Shown here: one piece after another, positions 33,725 to 41,278 of the stretch
Numbering within the stretch: the first letter of the stretch is position 1
How the letters are laid out: every line of letters starts with the position of its first letter
Assembly: GCA_964458325.1 (NCBI GenBank)
Contig: CAYWIM010000027.1
Span: 1-50,458 of the forward strand
Reading direction: 5' to 3'
Origin: JAGMXM01 sp964458325
Lineage (GTDB): Bacteria > Verrucomicrobiota > Verrucomicrobiia > Limisphaerales > UBA1319
Length of the DNA stretch: 50,458 bases
Notes under the pieces: generated by a model
Told to the model about the DNA's origin: nothing
What the model saw: the letters and a program-made list of their open reading frames with translations, nothing else
Databases searched by the model: none
Made by a program: the position numbers and the translations under genes

Positions 33725-34687
33725 CTATCTCCGGCCGTAATCGCCGTATTGGCTGACGTTTTCCGGCGTCACCAAGTCGACCCGGACAGGGATCTTCTGG
33801 GGGAAATCGCGCTTGCCCTTGAGATATTGGTCGGCGAACTCGGCGGCTTTCGCGGCCATGATTTTGGGGAACTGCATCCCGGTGGCGGCGATCTTCTTTT
33901 CGGCGACGAGCCGGACGACATCGTCGGCGCCGTCGAATCCGAAGACTTTCACCTGCCGGTCCTTGCCGGCGCTGACGAGGGCCTGGTAGGCGCCCATGGC
34001 CATGGCATCGTTCCCGCAAAAGACCGCGTCCAGGCCGGGATTCTTTTGCAGGATCGACTCCATCACCTCGAGGGCCTTGGCGCGGTCGAAGTCGGCGCTC
34101 TGCTGGGCCACCATCCTGAGCCCGGGGAACCGATCGACCACGCTGTGGAATCCTTTGGAGCGATTCCAGGTGTTGTTGTCGCCGACGAGCCCGAGCAGCT
34201 CGGCGTATCGGCCCGTCCGGCCCACCTGGCGGACAAAATACTGCCCCAGCGCGACGCAGCCCGAGTAGTTGTCCGACAGGAGCTGCGCTGTTGCGGCATT
34301 GGTCGAGTTGATCTCCCGGTCGATGCAAAAGACGGGCACCCCGGCGGCCTTGGCCTTTCGCACATGGGCGACCGACCCGTCGGCGTCGGTCGGGTTAAAC
34401 AGGATGGCCTTGTAGCCGCGGGCGAGGATGTTTTCGAAGTGGGCGGCTTCCTTGGCGGTGTCGTTCTGGGAATCGAACACGGCGGCGTCGTAGCCCAGCT
34501 CGACGGCGCGGGCTTGGGCGGCCTGGCCCAGGACGACAAACCACGGGTTGTTCAGCGTCGAGATGACGACGGCGATTTTCGGCGGGTCGGCGGCCGGGGC
34601 GATGGCGCCCGGCAGCATCGCCAGGACAAGGGCGCCCAGCTGGATTCGCGCCCGCAGGATCGGGGAGATTGGCATTCGAGCATTCAT
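33725..34687 (-). CDS. Periplasmic sugar-binding protein (RbsB-like)
   Basis: 320 residues from the ATG at 34687, which gives a normal signal peptide (LGALVLAMLPGAIAPAAD); an ATG at 34735 is rejected because it precedes non-family sequence. Peripla_BP_4 features are VVISTLNNPWFVVLGQAAQA, AVFDSQNDTAKEAAHFENIL, ILFNPTDADGS, VFCIDREI and FCGNDAMAMGAYQAL. Trp and Phe after STLNNP and the DRE and ND pairs are the ribose/pentose-binding positions in RbsB. The overall match is close to D-ribose/D-xylitol binders, so a pentose or pentitol-like ligand is likely. It lies 17 bases after the kinase gene. Confidence 0.95.
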   Translation of the reverse strand: MNARMPISPILRARIQLGALVLAMLPGAIAPAADPPKIAVVISTLNNPWFVVLGQAAQARAVELGYDAAVFDSQNDTAKEAAHFENILARGYKAILFNPTDADGSVAHVRKAKAAGVPVFCIDREINSTNAATAQLLSDNYSGCVALGQYFVRQVGRTGRYAELLGLVGDNNTWNRSKGFHSVVDRFPGLRMVAQQSADFDRAKALEVMESILQKNPGLDAVFCGNDAMAMGAYQALVSAGKDRQVKVFGFDGADDVVRLVAEKKIAATGMQFPKIMAAKAAEFADQYLKGKRDFPQKIPVRVDLVTPENVSQYGDYGRR

Positions 34688-34704
34688 GGTGAACTGGAGA
34701 TGGT

Positions 34705-36177
34705 TTACAGCACGCGGCGGACCGCGCCAAGCCATTCGTTGTGGAGCTGCTGCGCCTGGGCGGCGGGCATCTGTGGCGAGAAGCGGCGGACTTCTCGGGG
34801 AATCGCGGCCAGATCGTCGAGCGTGCGGTGAACGCCCAGGGCCAGCAGCCCGTTCATCGCCGCGCCCCAGGCGGAGGATTCGGCGACATCGGCCACGCTC
34901 AGCTCGACGCCGGTCAGGTCGGCGGTGAACTGCATCAGGAACGCATTCCGTGTCGGCCCGCCATCGGCGTGGAGGGTTTGCGGGGCCACACCCGCATCGG
35001 CGCGCATCATATCGAGCACGTCGCGGAGCTGGTAGGCGATGGATTCGAGCGCGGCGCGGACAATGTGCTCGCGGCGGGTGAACGCAGTCAGCCCCACGAG
35101 CGCCGCGCGGGCGCGGGGGGCTCGATAGGGCGCGCCCAGGCCCGAGAAGGCCGGCACGAGATAGACGCCGCCGTTATCGCTCACCGCCCGCGCGAGCGCC
35201 TCGGTCTCCGCTGCATCGCGAACGAGGCCGATCTGGTTCTTGAGCCACTCGATGGTCGCCGCAGAGCAATGAATCAGGCCTTCGAAGGCGTAGGTGGGCT
35301 GGCCGCGCCAGACCCATGCCAGCGCCGTGACCGCCCCCTTGTCCGAGACTTTGAACTCATGGCCGATATTCATCAGAACGCTCGTGCCGGAGCCAAACGT
35401 CGCTTTCGTGGCGCCCGCCGGGTAGCAGCGCTGGGCAAAGAGCGAGGCCTGGGAATCTCCCATGACGCCCGCGATCGGAACGCGCCGGGGCAGGACACCG
35501 CACGCGTCGGTTTCACCAAAGAAGGCGGCGCTCTCGCGGATTTCGGGCAGCGCATCGATCGGCACGCCGAACAGCTCGCACAGGGCTGGATCCCAGCGCA
35601 GGGCGCCGAGATCGAACAGGAGGGTGCGGCTGGCGTTGGTGGCATCGGTGGCGAACACGGCGCCGCCGGTGAGCCGGTGGATGAGGTAGGCGTCCATCGT
35701 GCCGGCGACGGCGCTGCCGTCGCGAAGCCGCCGCGCAATGGCCGGCCGGTTCTCGATGAGCCAGGCCAGCTTCGAGGCGGAGAAATAGGTGTCGATGCTC
35801 AGGCCGGTCTTCGCCTGGACGATGGATTGGTGGCCCTGCTCGATCAACCGCTGGCAGAGGCCGTGGCCGCGGCGGCACTGCCAGACGATCGCATGGTCCA
35901 AGGGCTGGCCGGTGGCGCGATCGAAAACAACGATGGTTTCGCGCTGGTTGGCAATGCTGATGCCGGCGATCTCGCCGGCGGCGATGCCGCCCGCGGCCTC
36001 GCGGATGACCTCGAGGGTGTTCTGCCAGATTTCCTCGGCGTCATGCTCGACCCAGCCCGGCTGCGGATAGATCTGGCGGTGGCCGCGCGAGGCCTTGCGC
36101 AAGACGGCGCCGGCGGCGTCGAAGCAGACCGCCTTGGTGGCGGATGTGCTCTGGTCAATGGCGACAATCAGCGGCAT
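34705..36177 (-). CDS. FGGY carbohydrate kinase, glycerol-kinase-like
   Basis: 490 residues from the ATG at 36177 (MPLIVAIDQSTSATKAVCFD). The open frame to 36411 is ignored. Motifs follow the GlpK branch rather than the XylB branch: ANQRETIVVFDRATGQPLDH, AIVWQCRRG, GTMDAYLIHRLTGGAVFATD, ATNASRTLLFDLGALRWDP and VYLVPAFSGLGAPYRAP. The GDSQASLF stretch replaces the GDQQAALF of glycerol kinases. Context (ribose-type importer, isomerase, split transketolase) argues against glycerol and for a ketose or similar polyol. Apulose kinases of the apiose pathway also belong to FGGY. The substrate is therefore open. Confidence 0.93.
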   Translation of the reverse strand: MPLIVAIDQSTSATKAVCFDAAGAVLRKASRGHRQIYPQPGWVEHDAEEIWQNTLEVIREAAGGIAAGEIAGISIANQRETIVVFDRATGQPLDHAIVWQCRRGHGLCQRLIEQGHQSIVQAKTGLSIDTYFSASKLAWLIENRPAIARRLRDGSAVAGTMDAYLIHRLTGGAVFATDATNASRTLLFDLGALRWDPALCELFGVPIDALPEIRESAAFFGETDACGVLPRRVPIAGVMGDSQASLFAQRCYPAGATKATFGSGTSVLMNIGHEFKVSDKGAVTALAWVWRGQPTYAFEGLIHCSAATIEWLKNQIGLVRDAAETEALARAVSDNGGVYLVPAFSGLGAPYRAPRARAALVGLTAFTRREHIVRAALESIAYQLRDVLDMMRADAGVAPQTLHADGGPTRNAFLMQFTADLTGVELSVADVAESSAWGAAMNGLLALGVHRTLDDLAAIPREVRRFSPQMPAAQAQQLHNEWLGAVRRVL

Positions 36178-36188
36178 GGGGGGAGAGC

Positions 36189-37193
36189 CTATTGGGATCG
36201 ATCGAGGGTGGCGGCGGCCTGGCTCAAGCCTTCCATGCTGATGCCATAATGCCGGAAGATGTCCGCCTGCGATCCGGTCACGGTCTCCTCGTCCGGGATG
36301 CCGACGATTCGAAAGGGGACGCGGATGCCGGCTTCCAGGAGCGCGGCCGCGCACGCCGATCCAAGCCCGCCGTGGACCATGTGCTCCTCGACCGTGATCA
36401 CGCCGCGGCACTCGCGGCCGGCGCGGAGCACGGACTCGATGTCGAGCGGCTTGAGCGTGTGCGCCGAAAGCACGCGGGCGCGGATCCCTTGGCGGGCCAG
36501 ATCCCCGGCCGCCAGCAGCGCATGGATGACGGTCTCGCCCGTGGCGATGAACGCGATGTCGCTCCCCTCGCGCACGGTGATTGCTCGGCCCACCTCGAAC
36601 GCCGCCCCGGGCGGATGCACTCCATACATCGCCGCCTTGCCGAACCGGATGTAGATGGGCCGCGTGGTTTGCGCGGCGGCGCGGATGGCTTCCCGCGTCT
36701 CGAAGTTATCGGCCGGGACAACGATCGCGATGTTCGGGATGGCCCGCAGCGCCGCAATGTCGTGCAGCGAATGATGCGTCGCGCCCAGCGCGCCGTAGCT
36801 CACGCCGGCGCTGATGCCGATCAGCACCGCGGGGACGTTCGAGTCGCAGACGTCGTTCTTGATTTGCTCGAGGGCCCGCGCCGTGAGAAAGCACGCCGGC
36901 GACACGGCGAACGGCCGCTTGCCGCACGAGGCGAGGCCGGCGGCGATCCCGACGAGGTTCTGCTCGGCGATGCCGACCTCGACGATCTGCCGGGGCAACG
37001 CATGGCCGAACGACGCGAGCTTGCCGGACCCGCGGGAATCGCTGGTGACGGCGAGGATGTTGCGGTCGGCTTCGGCCAGCGCCTGCAGGGTCGACGCGAA
37101 CGTCTCGAGGTTCGGGCGCTCGATGCGAAGGCCGAGGCTCTCGGCCATCGCCGCGGCGGCGGGCGTGAGCGCGGAAGGCGCGGGCGCGCTCAT
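36189..37193 (-). CDS. Transketolase, C-terminal subunit
   Basis: 334 residues from the ATG at 37193, which overlaps the N-subunit stop as ATGA. It carries the pyrimidine-binding half of transketolase: VEVGIAEQNLVGIAAGLASC with the catalytic Glu, then YGALGATHHSLHDIAALRAI, PADNFETREAI, RPIYIRFGKAAMY and the C-terminal domain (RARVLSAHTLKPLD). Split transketolases of this kind usually serve special sugar pathways rather than the central pentose phosphate route. With the N-subunit it would transfer a two-carbon ketol unit using thiamine diphosphate. Confidence 0.95.
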   Translation of the reverse strand: MSAPAPSALTPAAAAMAESLGLRIERPNLETFASTLQALAEADRNILAVTSDSRGSGKLASFGHALPRQIVEVGIAEQNLVGIAAGLASCGKRPFAVSPACFLTARALEQIKNDVCDSNVPAVLIGISAGVSYGALGATHHSLHDIAALRAIPNIAIVVPADNFETREAIRAAAQTTRPIYIRFGKAAMYGVHPPGAAFEVGRAITVREGSDIAFIATGETVIHALLAAGDLARQGIRARVLSAHTLKPLDIESVLRAGRECRGVITVEEHMVHGGLGSACAAALLEAGIRVPFRIVGIPDEETVTGSQADIFRHYGISMEGLSQAAATLDRSQ

Positions 37194-38029
37194 GGCGAGG
37201 CCTCCTCGAGCCGCGCCTGGGCGGCATCGAGCTCCGCCAGGGCGCGCCGGTAATCCGCGTCCCCCGGCACGCCGTGGTGCCATTGGCTGGCGTTCTCCAT
37301 GAAGCTGACGCCTTTGCCTTTGATCGTGTCCGCGACGACAAAAACGGGCTTGCCCTCCGGCGCGGGCTGCGCGAGCGCTCGGGTCAGGCTGGCGTAGTCG
37401 TGGCCGTCAGCGGCGCGGACCTCCCAGCCGAACGCGCGCCACTTGGCCTCGAGCGGCTCGTGGCTCATCACGTCCCGGGTGCGGCCGGTGATCTGGAGCG
37501 CGTTGTGATCGAGGATGGCCACGAGGTTGTCCAGCCGATAATGGGCGGCCGCCATCGCAGCCTCCCAGTTCGATCCCTCGGCCAGCTCGCCGTCGCCCAG
37601 CAGCGTGAAGACGCGGTAGGGCGCGCCATCCATCTTCCCGGCCAGGGCCATGCCGACGCTGATGGGCAGGCCGTGGCCCAGCGCTCCGGTGTTCATTTCG
37701 ATCCCGCGGATCTTCCGGGTCGGATGCCCGATGTAGGGCGACCGGTAGCGGCAGAGGGTGTCGAGGTCGGCTTCGGGGAAGAAGCCGCGGTCGGCGAGCA
37801 CCACGTAGAGGGCTTCGACGCAGTGCCCCTTGCTTTGCACGTAGCGGTCGCGGCACGGGTCGGCGGCCGTCTCCGGCGCCGCTCGAAGCACGCGGTGGTA
37901 GAGGACGTTGAGGATGTCGAGGCAGGACAGCCCGCCGCCCGTGTGGCCGGCCCCCGCGCGGACAATGACCTCGAGCAGCCGCCTCCGCAGCGCCACCGCC
38001 TTCCGCGCCAGATCACGATCGGTCATCAT
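37190..38029 (-). CDS. Transketolase, N-terminal subunit
   Basis: 279 residues (starts at one of two tandem ATGs, 38029 or 38026). It contains the thiamine-diphosphate half: AGAGHTGGGLSCLDILNVLY, SKGHCVEALYVVLADRGFF, the substrate loop NTGALGHGLPISVGMALAGK, and the ThDP motif GDGELAEGSNWEAAMAAAHY ending LDHNALQ. ADTIKGKGVSFMEN closes the domain. It forms a heterodimer-type enzyme with the next gene. It is coupled to the isomerase-like gene upstream by a 4-base overlap, so all three are made together. Confidence 0.96.
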   Translation of the reverse strand: MMTDRDLARKAVALRRRLLEVIVRAGAGHTGGGLSCLDILNVLYHRVLRAAPETAADPCRDRYVQSKGHCVEALYVVLADRGFFPEADLDTLCRYRSPYIGHPTRKIRGIEMNTGALGHGLPISVGMALAGKMDGAPYRVFTLLGDGELAEGSNWEAAMAAAHYRLDNLVAILDHNALQITGRTRDVMSHEPLEAKWRAFGWEVRAADGHDYASLTRALAQPAPEGKPVFVVADTIKGKGVSFMENASQWHHGVPGDADYRRALAELDAAQARLEEASP

Positions 38030-39456
38030 GCCTCGGGCGCGTCATGGCGGTGCGTCTCCCAGCCGAGGTAGTTGCCCAATGCCTCGGCCAGCGCGCCGGC
38101 GGTGCGGGATTGAGTCATCGCGACGTGGTGCTCGAAACCGTTGCGACAGATGTGGCGCATGAGGGATTGCAGGCGCGGGATCCTGGCCACGGCGCGGCTG
38201 CCGAAGGTGTCGAGCGCATCGCCGGTGAGCTCGCCTTGGCCCACGTAAGCGCGGATCCGGCCCTCGATGTCCGCGGTGGTGATGCGCCCATAGGTGAGCG
38301 GCCCGGCGGGGGCGCGGCCTTCGAGCGCGCCGCAGGTGTTGTCGATCCCCAGAGTGCTTCCCAGGATGGGCGCGCGGGAAATCCGGAGGTCCGGCAGAAA
38401 CGCGCGGGCCCAGTTGCCGCAGTGGAACAGGACGCACTTGTCTTCGTCGCCCGCATAATTGTTGTTCCAGTCGACCAGCGCGGCGGGCGTCCCGCTGGCG
38501 AGCTGCATGGCAACCATGGTCAGGGCGCCGGTCACGTCGACCTCGCAGGCGCTGGGCAGGAGCTGGTCGCTCATCATGCTCATCAGGACGCAGACGTTGC
38601 AGCCCAGGTTCCGCTGAATCGAGGTCCAGCACTGGATGGCCGTGGCGTCGATGGCGTTCGCCTCCATCCATTGGCTCAGGACGACGCCCAGCTTGGCCAT
38701 CCGCACCAGCTTTTCGGCGGGCACACCCGGCGCCGGCGCGTAGCTTCGGATCTCGGCCAGCTTCGCCTTCACCGCTTCGGCGCCGGCGTCCATCCGATCC
38801 GCCGCGGGGAGGATCTCGGACAGGTCGGCCGTCGTCACGCTGACTCCGTTGCGCTCGAGGATCTTTTCCGAGTACCGAACGGTGTTGAACGCGGCGGGCC
38901 GCGCGCCGATGGCTCCCAGGCGGAGGCCGCGCAGGCCGTTGACCACCCGGCACACTGCCAGAAACCGCTCGAGATCCCGCTGAAAACTGTCCGAGGCCGG
39001 ATGCGAGACATGCTCGGTGGTCAGCGTGAACCGGATGCCGCGCTGGACGAGGTTGTTGCAGACGGAGATCTTCCCGCAGAACGCGTCGCGGCGGCGCTCG
39101 GGCGTCAATTGGTCGAGCGTGTCCGGGTAGGCCTGGACGAGGACAGGCTTGTTCAGCCGGGCCATTTGGAGCGTGTCGGCCACGCCTTTTTCATCCCCGA
39201 AATTGGGCAGGCAAACCAGCACGCCGTCGATCTCATCGGCATGGCTTCGGAACAGGTCGGCGCATCGGCAGGCGTCCGCGTGGGTCTCGACGCCGCCGAG
39301 CTTGGAATCGGACTCGCCGAGCTGAACGGCCCGGATCCCGAGCCGCGCGAACGCAGCCGCGACGTCCCTCCGCGCCTCGGCGACCAGAACATCCGGGAAG
39401 AAATCGCGGTTGCCGTAGAGGACGGCCAGAACGGGAGTTTTCGGAGTCGCGGTCAT
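38026..39456 (-). CDS. L-fucose/L-arabinose isomerase-like protein
   Basis: 476 residues from the ATG at 39456. The frame is open to 40104, but that stretch crosses a repeat and lies antisense to the hydrolase gene. The fold is that of the FucI/AraA superfamily (COG2407 type). The N-terminal domain has ALYGNRDFFPDVLVAEARRD, VLVCLPNFGDEKGVADTL and KPVLVQAYP. The middle has LGAIGARPAAFNTVRYSEKI. The C-terminal half has the CEVDVTGALTMVA motif, whose Glu/Asp normally bind Mn, and DWNNNYAGDEDKCVLFHCGN. It would interconvert an aldose and a ketose, or act in a related way. It heads the eight-gene sugar operon; the actual sugar is unknown. Confidence 0.88.
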   Translation of the reverse strand: MTATPKTPVLAVLYGNRDFFPDVLVAEARRDVAAAFARLGIRAVQLGESDSKLGGVETHADACRCADLFRSHADEIDGVLVCLPNFGDEKGVADTLQMARLNKPVLVQAYPDTLDQLTPERRRDAFCGKISVCNNLVQRGIRFTLTTEHVSHPASDSFQRDLERFLAVCRVVNGLRGLRLGAIGARPAAFNTVRYSEKILERNGVSVTTADLSEILPAADRMDAGAEAVKAKLAEIRSYAPAPGVPAEKLVRMAKLGVVLSQWMEANAIDATAIQCWTSIQRNLGCNVCVLMSMMSDQLLPSACEVDVTGALTMVAMQLASGTPAALVDWNNNYAGDEDKCVLFHCGNWARAFLPDLRISRAPILGSTLGIDNTCGALEGRAPAGPLTYGRITTADIEGRIRAYVGQGELTGDALDTFGSRAVARIPRLQSLMRHICRNGFEHHVAMTQSRTAGALAEALGNYLGWETHRHDAPEA

Positions 39457-39513
39457 AGTGTTTTTTTGCTGCGCCTTTTTACCCGACAAGAGAGGATAAC
39501 GGAAACTAAAAAG

Positions 39514-39590
39514 GTAGGGCGGCCACTCCGTGGGCGCCGCTCGAGAGCTGCAAGCCTGCAACCCGGCGCGCAGCGGAGTGCGCGCCCTAC
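39514..39590 (+). repeat. REP-like 77-bp hairpin, family A, copy 2 (complete)
   Basis: Arms GTAGGGCGGCCACTCCGTGG (continuing GCGCCG) and CAGCGGAGTGCGCGCCCTAC pair over about 26 bases. The loop reads CTCGAGAGCTGCAAGCCTGC. It is the best-preserved copy. It sits between the divergent sugar operon and serine hydrolase gene, inside what must be their shared promoter region. Confidence 0.9.
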
Positions 39591-39612
39591 CTCGCAAGCC
39601 GAAAGCAAAAAC

Positions 39613-41088
39613 ATGAAGACCCAATTGGCCATCGGCGTGGCGGTTTGCTTTGGACTGAATTTGAACGCCGGGCTGCCCCGCGCCACCCCGGAATCGCAGG
39701 GGGTCCCGCCCTCGGCGATCCTCTCGTTTGTCGAAGCGGCGGACCAGAACATCGACTCTCTGCACAGCTTTATGCTGGTGCGGCACGGGCGCGTGATCGC
39801 CGAAGGCTGGTGGTCGCCGTATGCGGCGGAGTCGCCGCACGCCCTTTTCTCGCTCAGCAAGAGCTTCTGCTCGACGGCGGCCGGGCTGGCGATTGCCGAG
39901 GGCCTGCTCAGCCTGGATGACGAGCTGGTGAAGATATTTCCCGAGGACGCCCCCGCCGAGCCGAGCCCCCATTTGAAGGCAATGCGGATCCGGGATCTGC
40001 TCCGGATGAACACGGGCCACGAGACCGAGCCACCGCGCGCAGCCGACCCGTCGTGGAAAAAGGTCTTTCTGAATCATCCGGTGCGGTTCAAGCCGGGAAC
40101 GCACTTTCTCTACAACACGTCAGCGACCTACATGCTGGCAGCCGCAGTCGAGAAACGCGCGGGAATGCCGCTGGTGGATTACCTCCGGCCCCGGCTGTTC
40201 GATCCGCTGGGCATCGAGCATCCGATCTGGGAGAAGAGCCCCGAGGGGGTCACCCTGGGCGGCTACGGATTGAGCGTCCGCACGGAGGACATCGCCTGCT
40301 TCGGCCAGCTTTACCTGCAGAAAGGGAAATGGGCCGGAAAACAGCTCGTCCCCGAATCCTGGGTGGCCGAGGCGACAGCGCTTCAAACCTCCAATGGAAG
40401 CAACCCGGCGAGCGATTGGGACCAGGGATACGGCTACCAGTTCTGGCGCTGCCGCAACGGCTGCTATCGCGGCGATGGCGCCTTCGGCCAATACTGCATC
40501 GTGATGCCAAGCCGCGACGCCGTCATCGCCATCACCAGCGGGCTCCGCGATATGCAGGCGGTCCTGAACCTGGTGTGGGGCCAGCTGCTGCCCGCCATGG
40601 GCGATGCGCCCCTCCCCGCCAACGAACCCGCCCGGCGATCGCTCGAGCGCAAGCTCCGGAACCTCGAGCTGCCTGCCCAGATCGGAACGGCAACCGCACC
40701 CGGCGTCTTTGGACGGAAATACAAGTTTCCGGATAACGCGAGGAAGCTCGAGACCATCGCGCTCGAGAGGAATTCCGATGGCACGACGACGCTGGCAACC
40801 CGGGTCGATGGCGTCGAGGGGCGGATCGAGTGCGGCCCTGGGGCGTGGAAGAAGGGCCTCACCGCGTGGGGCTCGAGCGCGCTCCAGCCCGTCGCTGCCA
40901 GCGGCGGCTGGACAGCCAACGACACTTTCACTGCCAGGATTTGCCTCTATGAGACACCCTTCGTATTCCGACTGGATCTCCGTTTTGCCGGCGACGAGCT
41001 TGGCTGCAGGATCGAGGCCAACGTCGGATTCGGCGCCACCCAGGAGCCGGAGCTGGTGGGCGCTGCGGTCCGTGGCGAGAAACCGTAG
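39613..41088 (+). CDS. Serine hydrolase of the beta-lactamase/penicillin-binding (class C) family
   Basis: 491 residues from the ATG at 39613 with a signal peptide (MKTQLAIGVAVCFGLNLNA). The nucleophile motif is Ser80-Leu-Ser-Lys83 in FSLSKSFCS; the general base is Tyr167 in FLYNTSATYML; the third motif position is filled by GDGAFGQYC. LVRHGRVIAEGWW and RIRDLLRMNTGHE are family hallmarks. A C-terminal lipocalin-like domain of about 130 residues follows. These enzymes cleave esters or peptides and are not necessarily beta-lactamases. It is divergent from the sugar operon, with a REP element between. Confidence 0.92.
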   Translation: MKTQLAIGVAVCFGLNLNAGLPRATPESQGVPPSAILSFVEAADQNIDSLHSFMLVRHGRVIAEGWWSPYAAESPHALFSLSKSFCSTAAGLAIAEGLLSLDDELVKIFPEDAPAEPSPHLKAMRIRDLLRMNTGHETEPPRAADPSWKKVFLNHPVRFKPGTHFLYNTSATYMLAAAVEKRAGMPLVDYLRPRLFDPLGIEHPIWEKSPEGVTLGGYGLSVRTEDIACFGQLYLQKGKWAGKQLVPESWVAEATALQTSNGSNPASDWDQGYGYQFWRCRNGCYRGDGAFGQYCIVMPSRDAVIAITSGLRDMQAVLNLVWGQLLPAMGDAPLPANEPARRSLERKLRNLELPAQIGTATAPGVFGRKYKFPDNARKLETIALERNSDGTTTLATRVDGVEGRIECGPGAWKKGLTAWGSSALQPVAASGGWTANDTFTARICLYETPFVFRLDLRFAGDELGCRIEANVGFGATQEPELVGAAVRGEKP

Positions 41089-41129
41089 ATTGCAGTCGGG
41101 AAACTACACGAAGTATTACAAGCCCACAA

Positions 41130-41278
41130 ACGCCCGGTCAGGGGACCGGGCCTACACGGCGGTGGACGCTAGCAGCAGGCCGCGCGACTTCATGCGGCGG
41201 CGTGGAAAACCCGGTTTCAGACGCCCGGTCAGGGGACCGGGCCACGGGGAGCGGACGCTGGCGCTGCAGGCCGCGTAA
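41130..41278 (+). repeat. Two direct copies of a palindromic repeat, 91-bp period (family C)
   Basis: ACGCCCGGTCAGGGGACCGGGCC occurs at 41130 and again at 41221. Its core is a palindrome (CCCGGTCAGGGGACCGGG). Each copy is followed by a related segment, GGACGCTAGCAGCAGGCCGCG versus GGACGCTGGCGCTGCAGGCCGCG with one short gap. The second copy runs into the end of the GH43 gene. Confidence 0.85.

Noticed and set aside
38044..39612. Upstream extension of the serine hydrolase frame to 1014 codons
   Set aside because: The added part is antisense to the isomerase-like gene and crosses the REP element; a signal peptide begins at 39613.
39457..40104. Upstream extension of the isomerase-like frame to 692 codons
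   Set aside because: It crosses the REP hairpin and lies antisense to the hydrolase; family similarity begins at the ATG at 39456.
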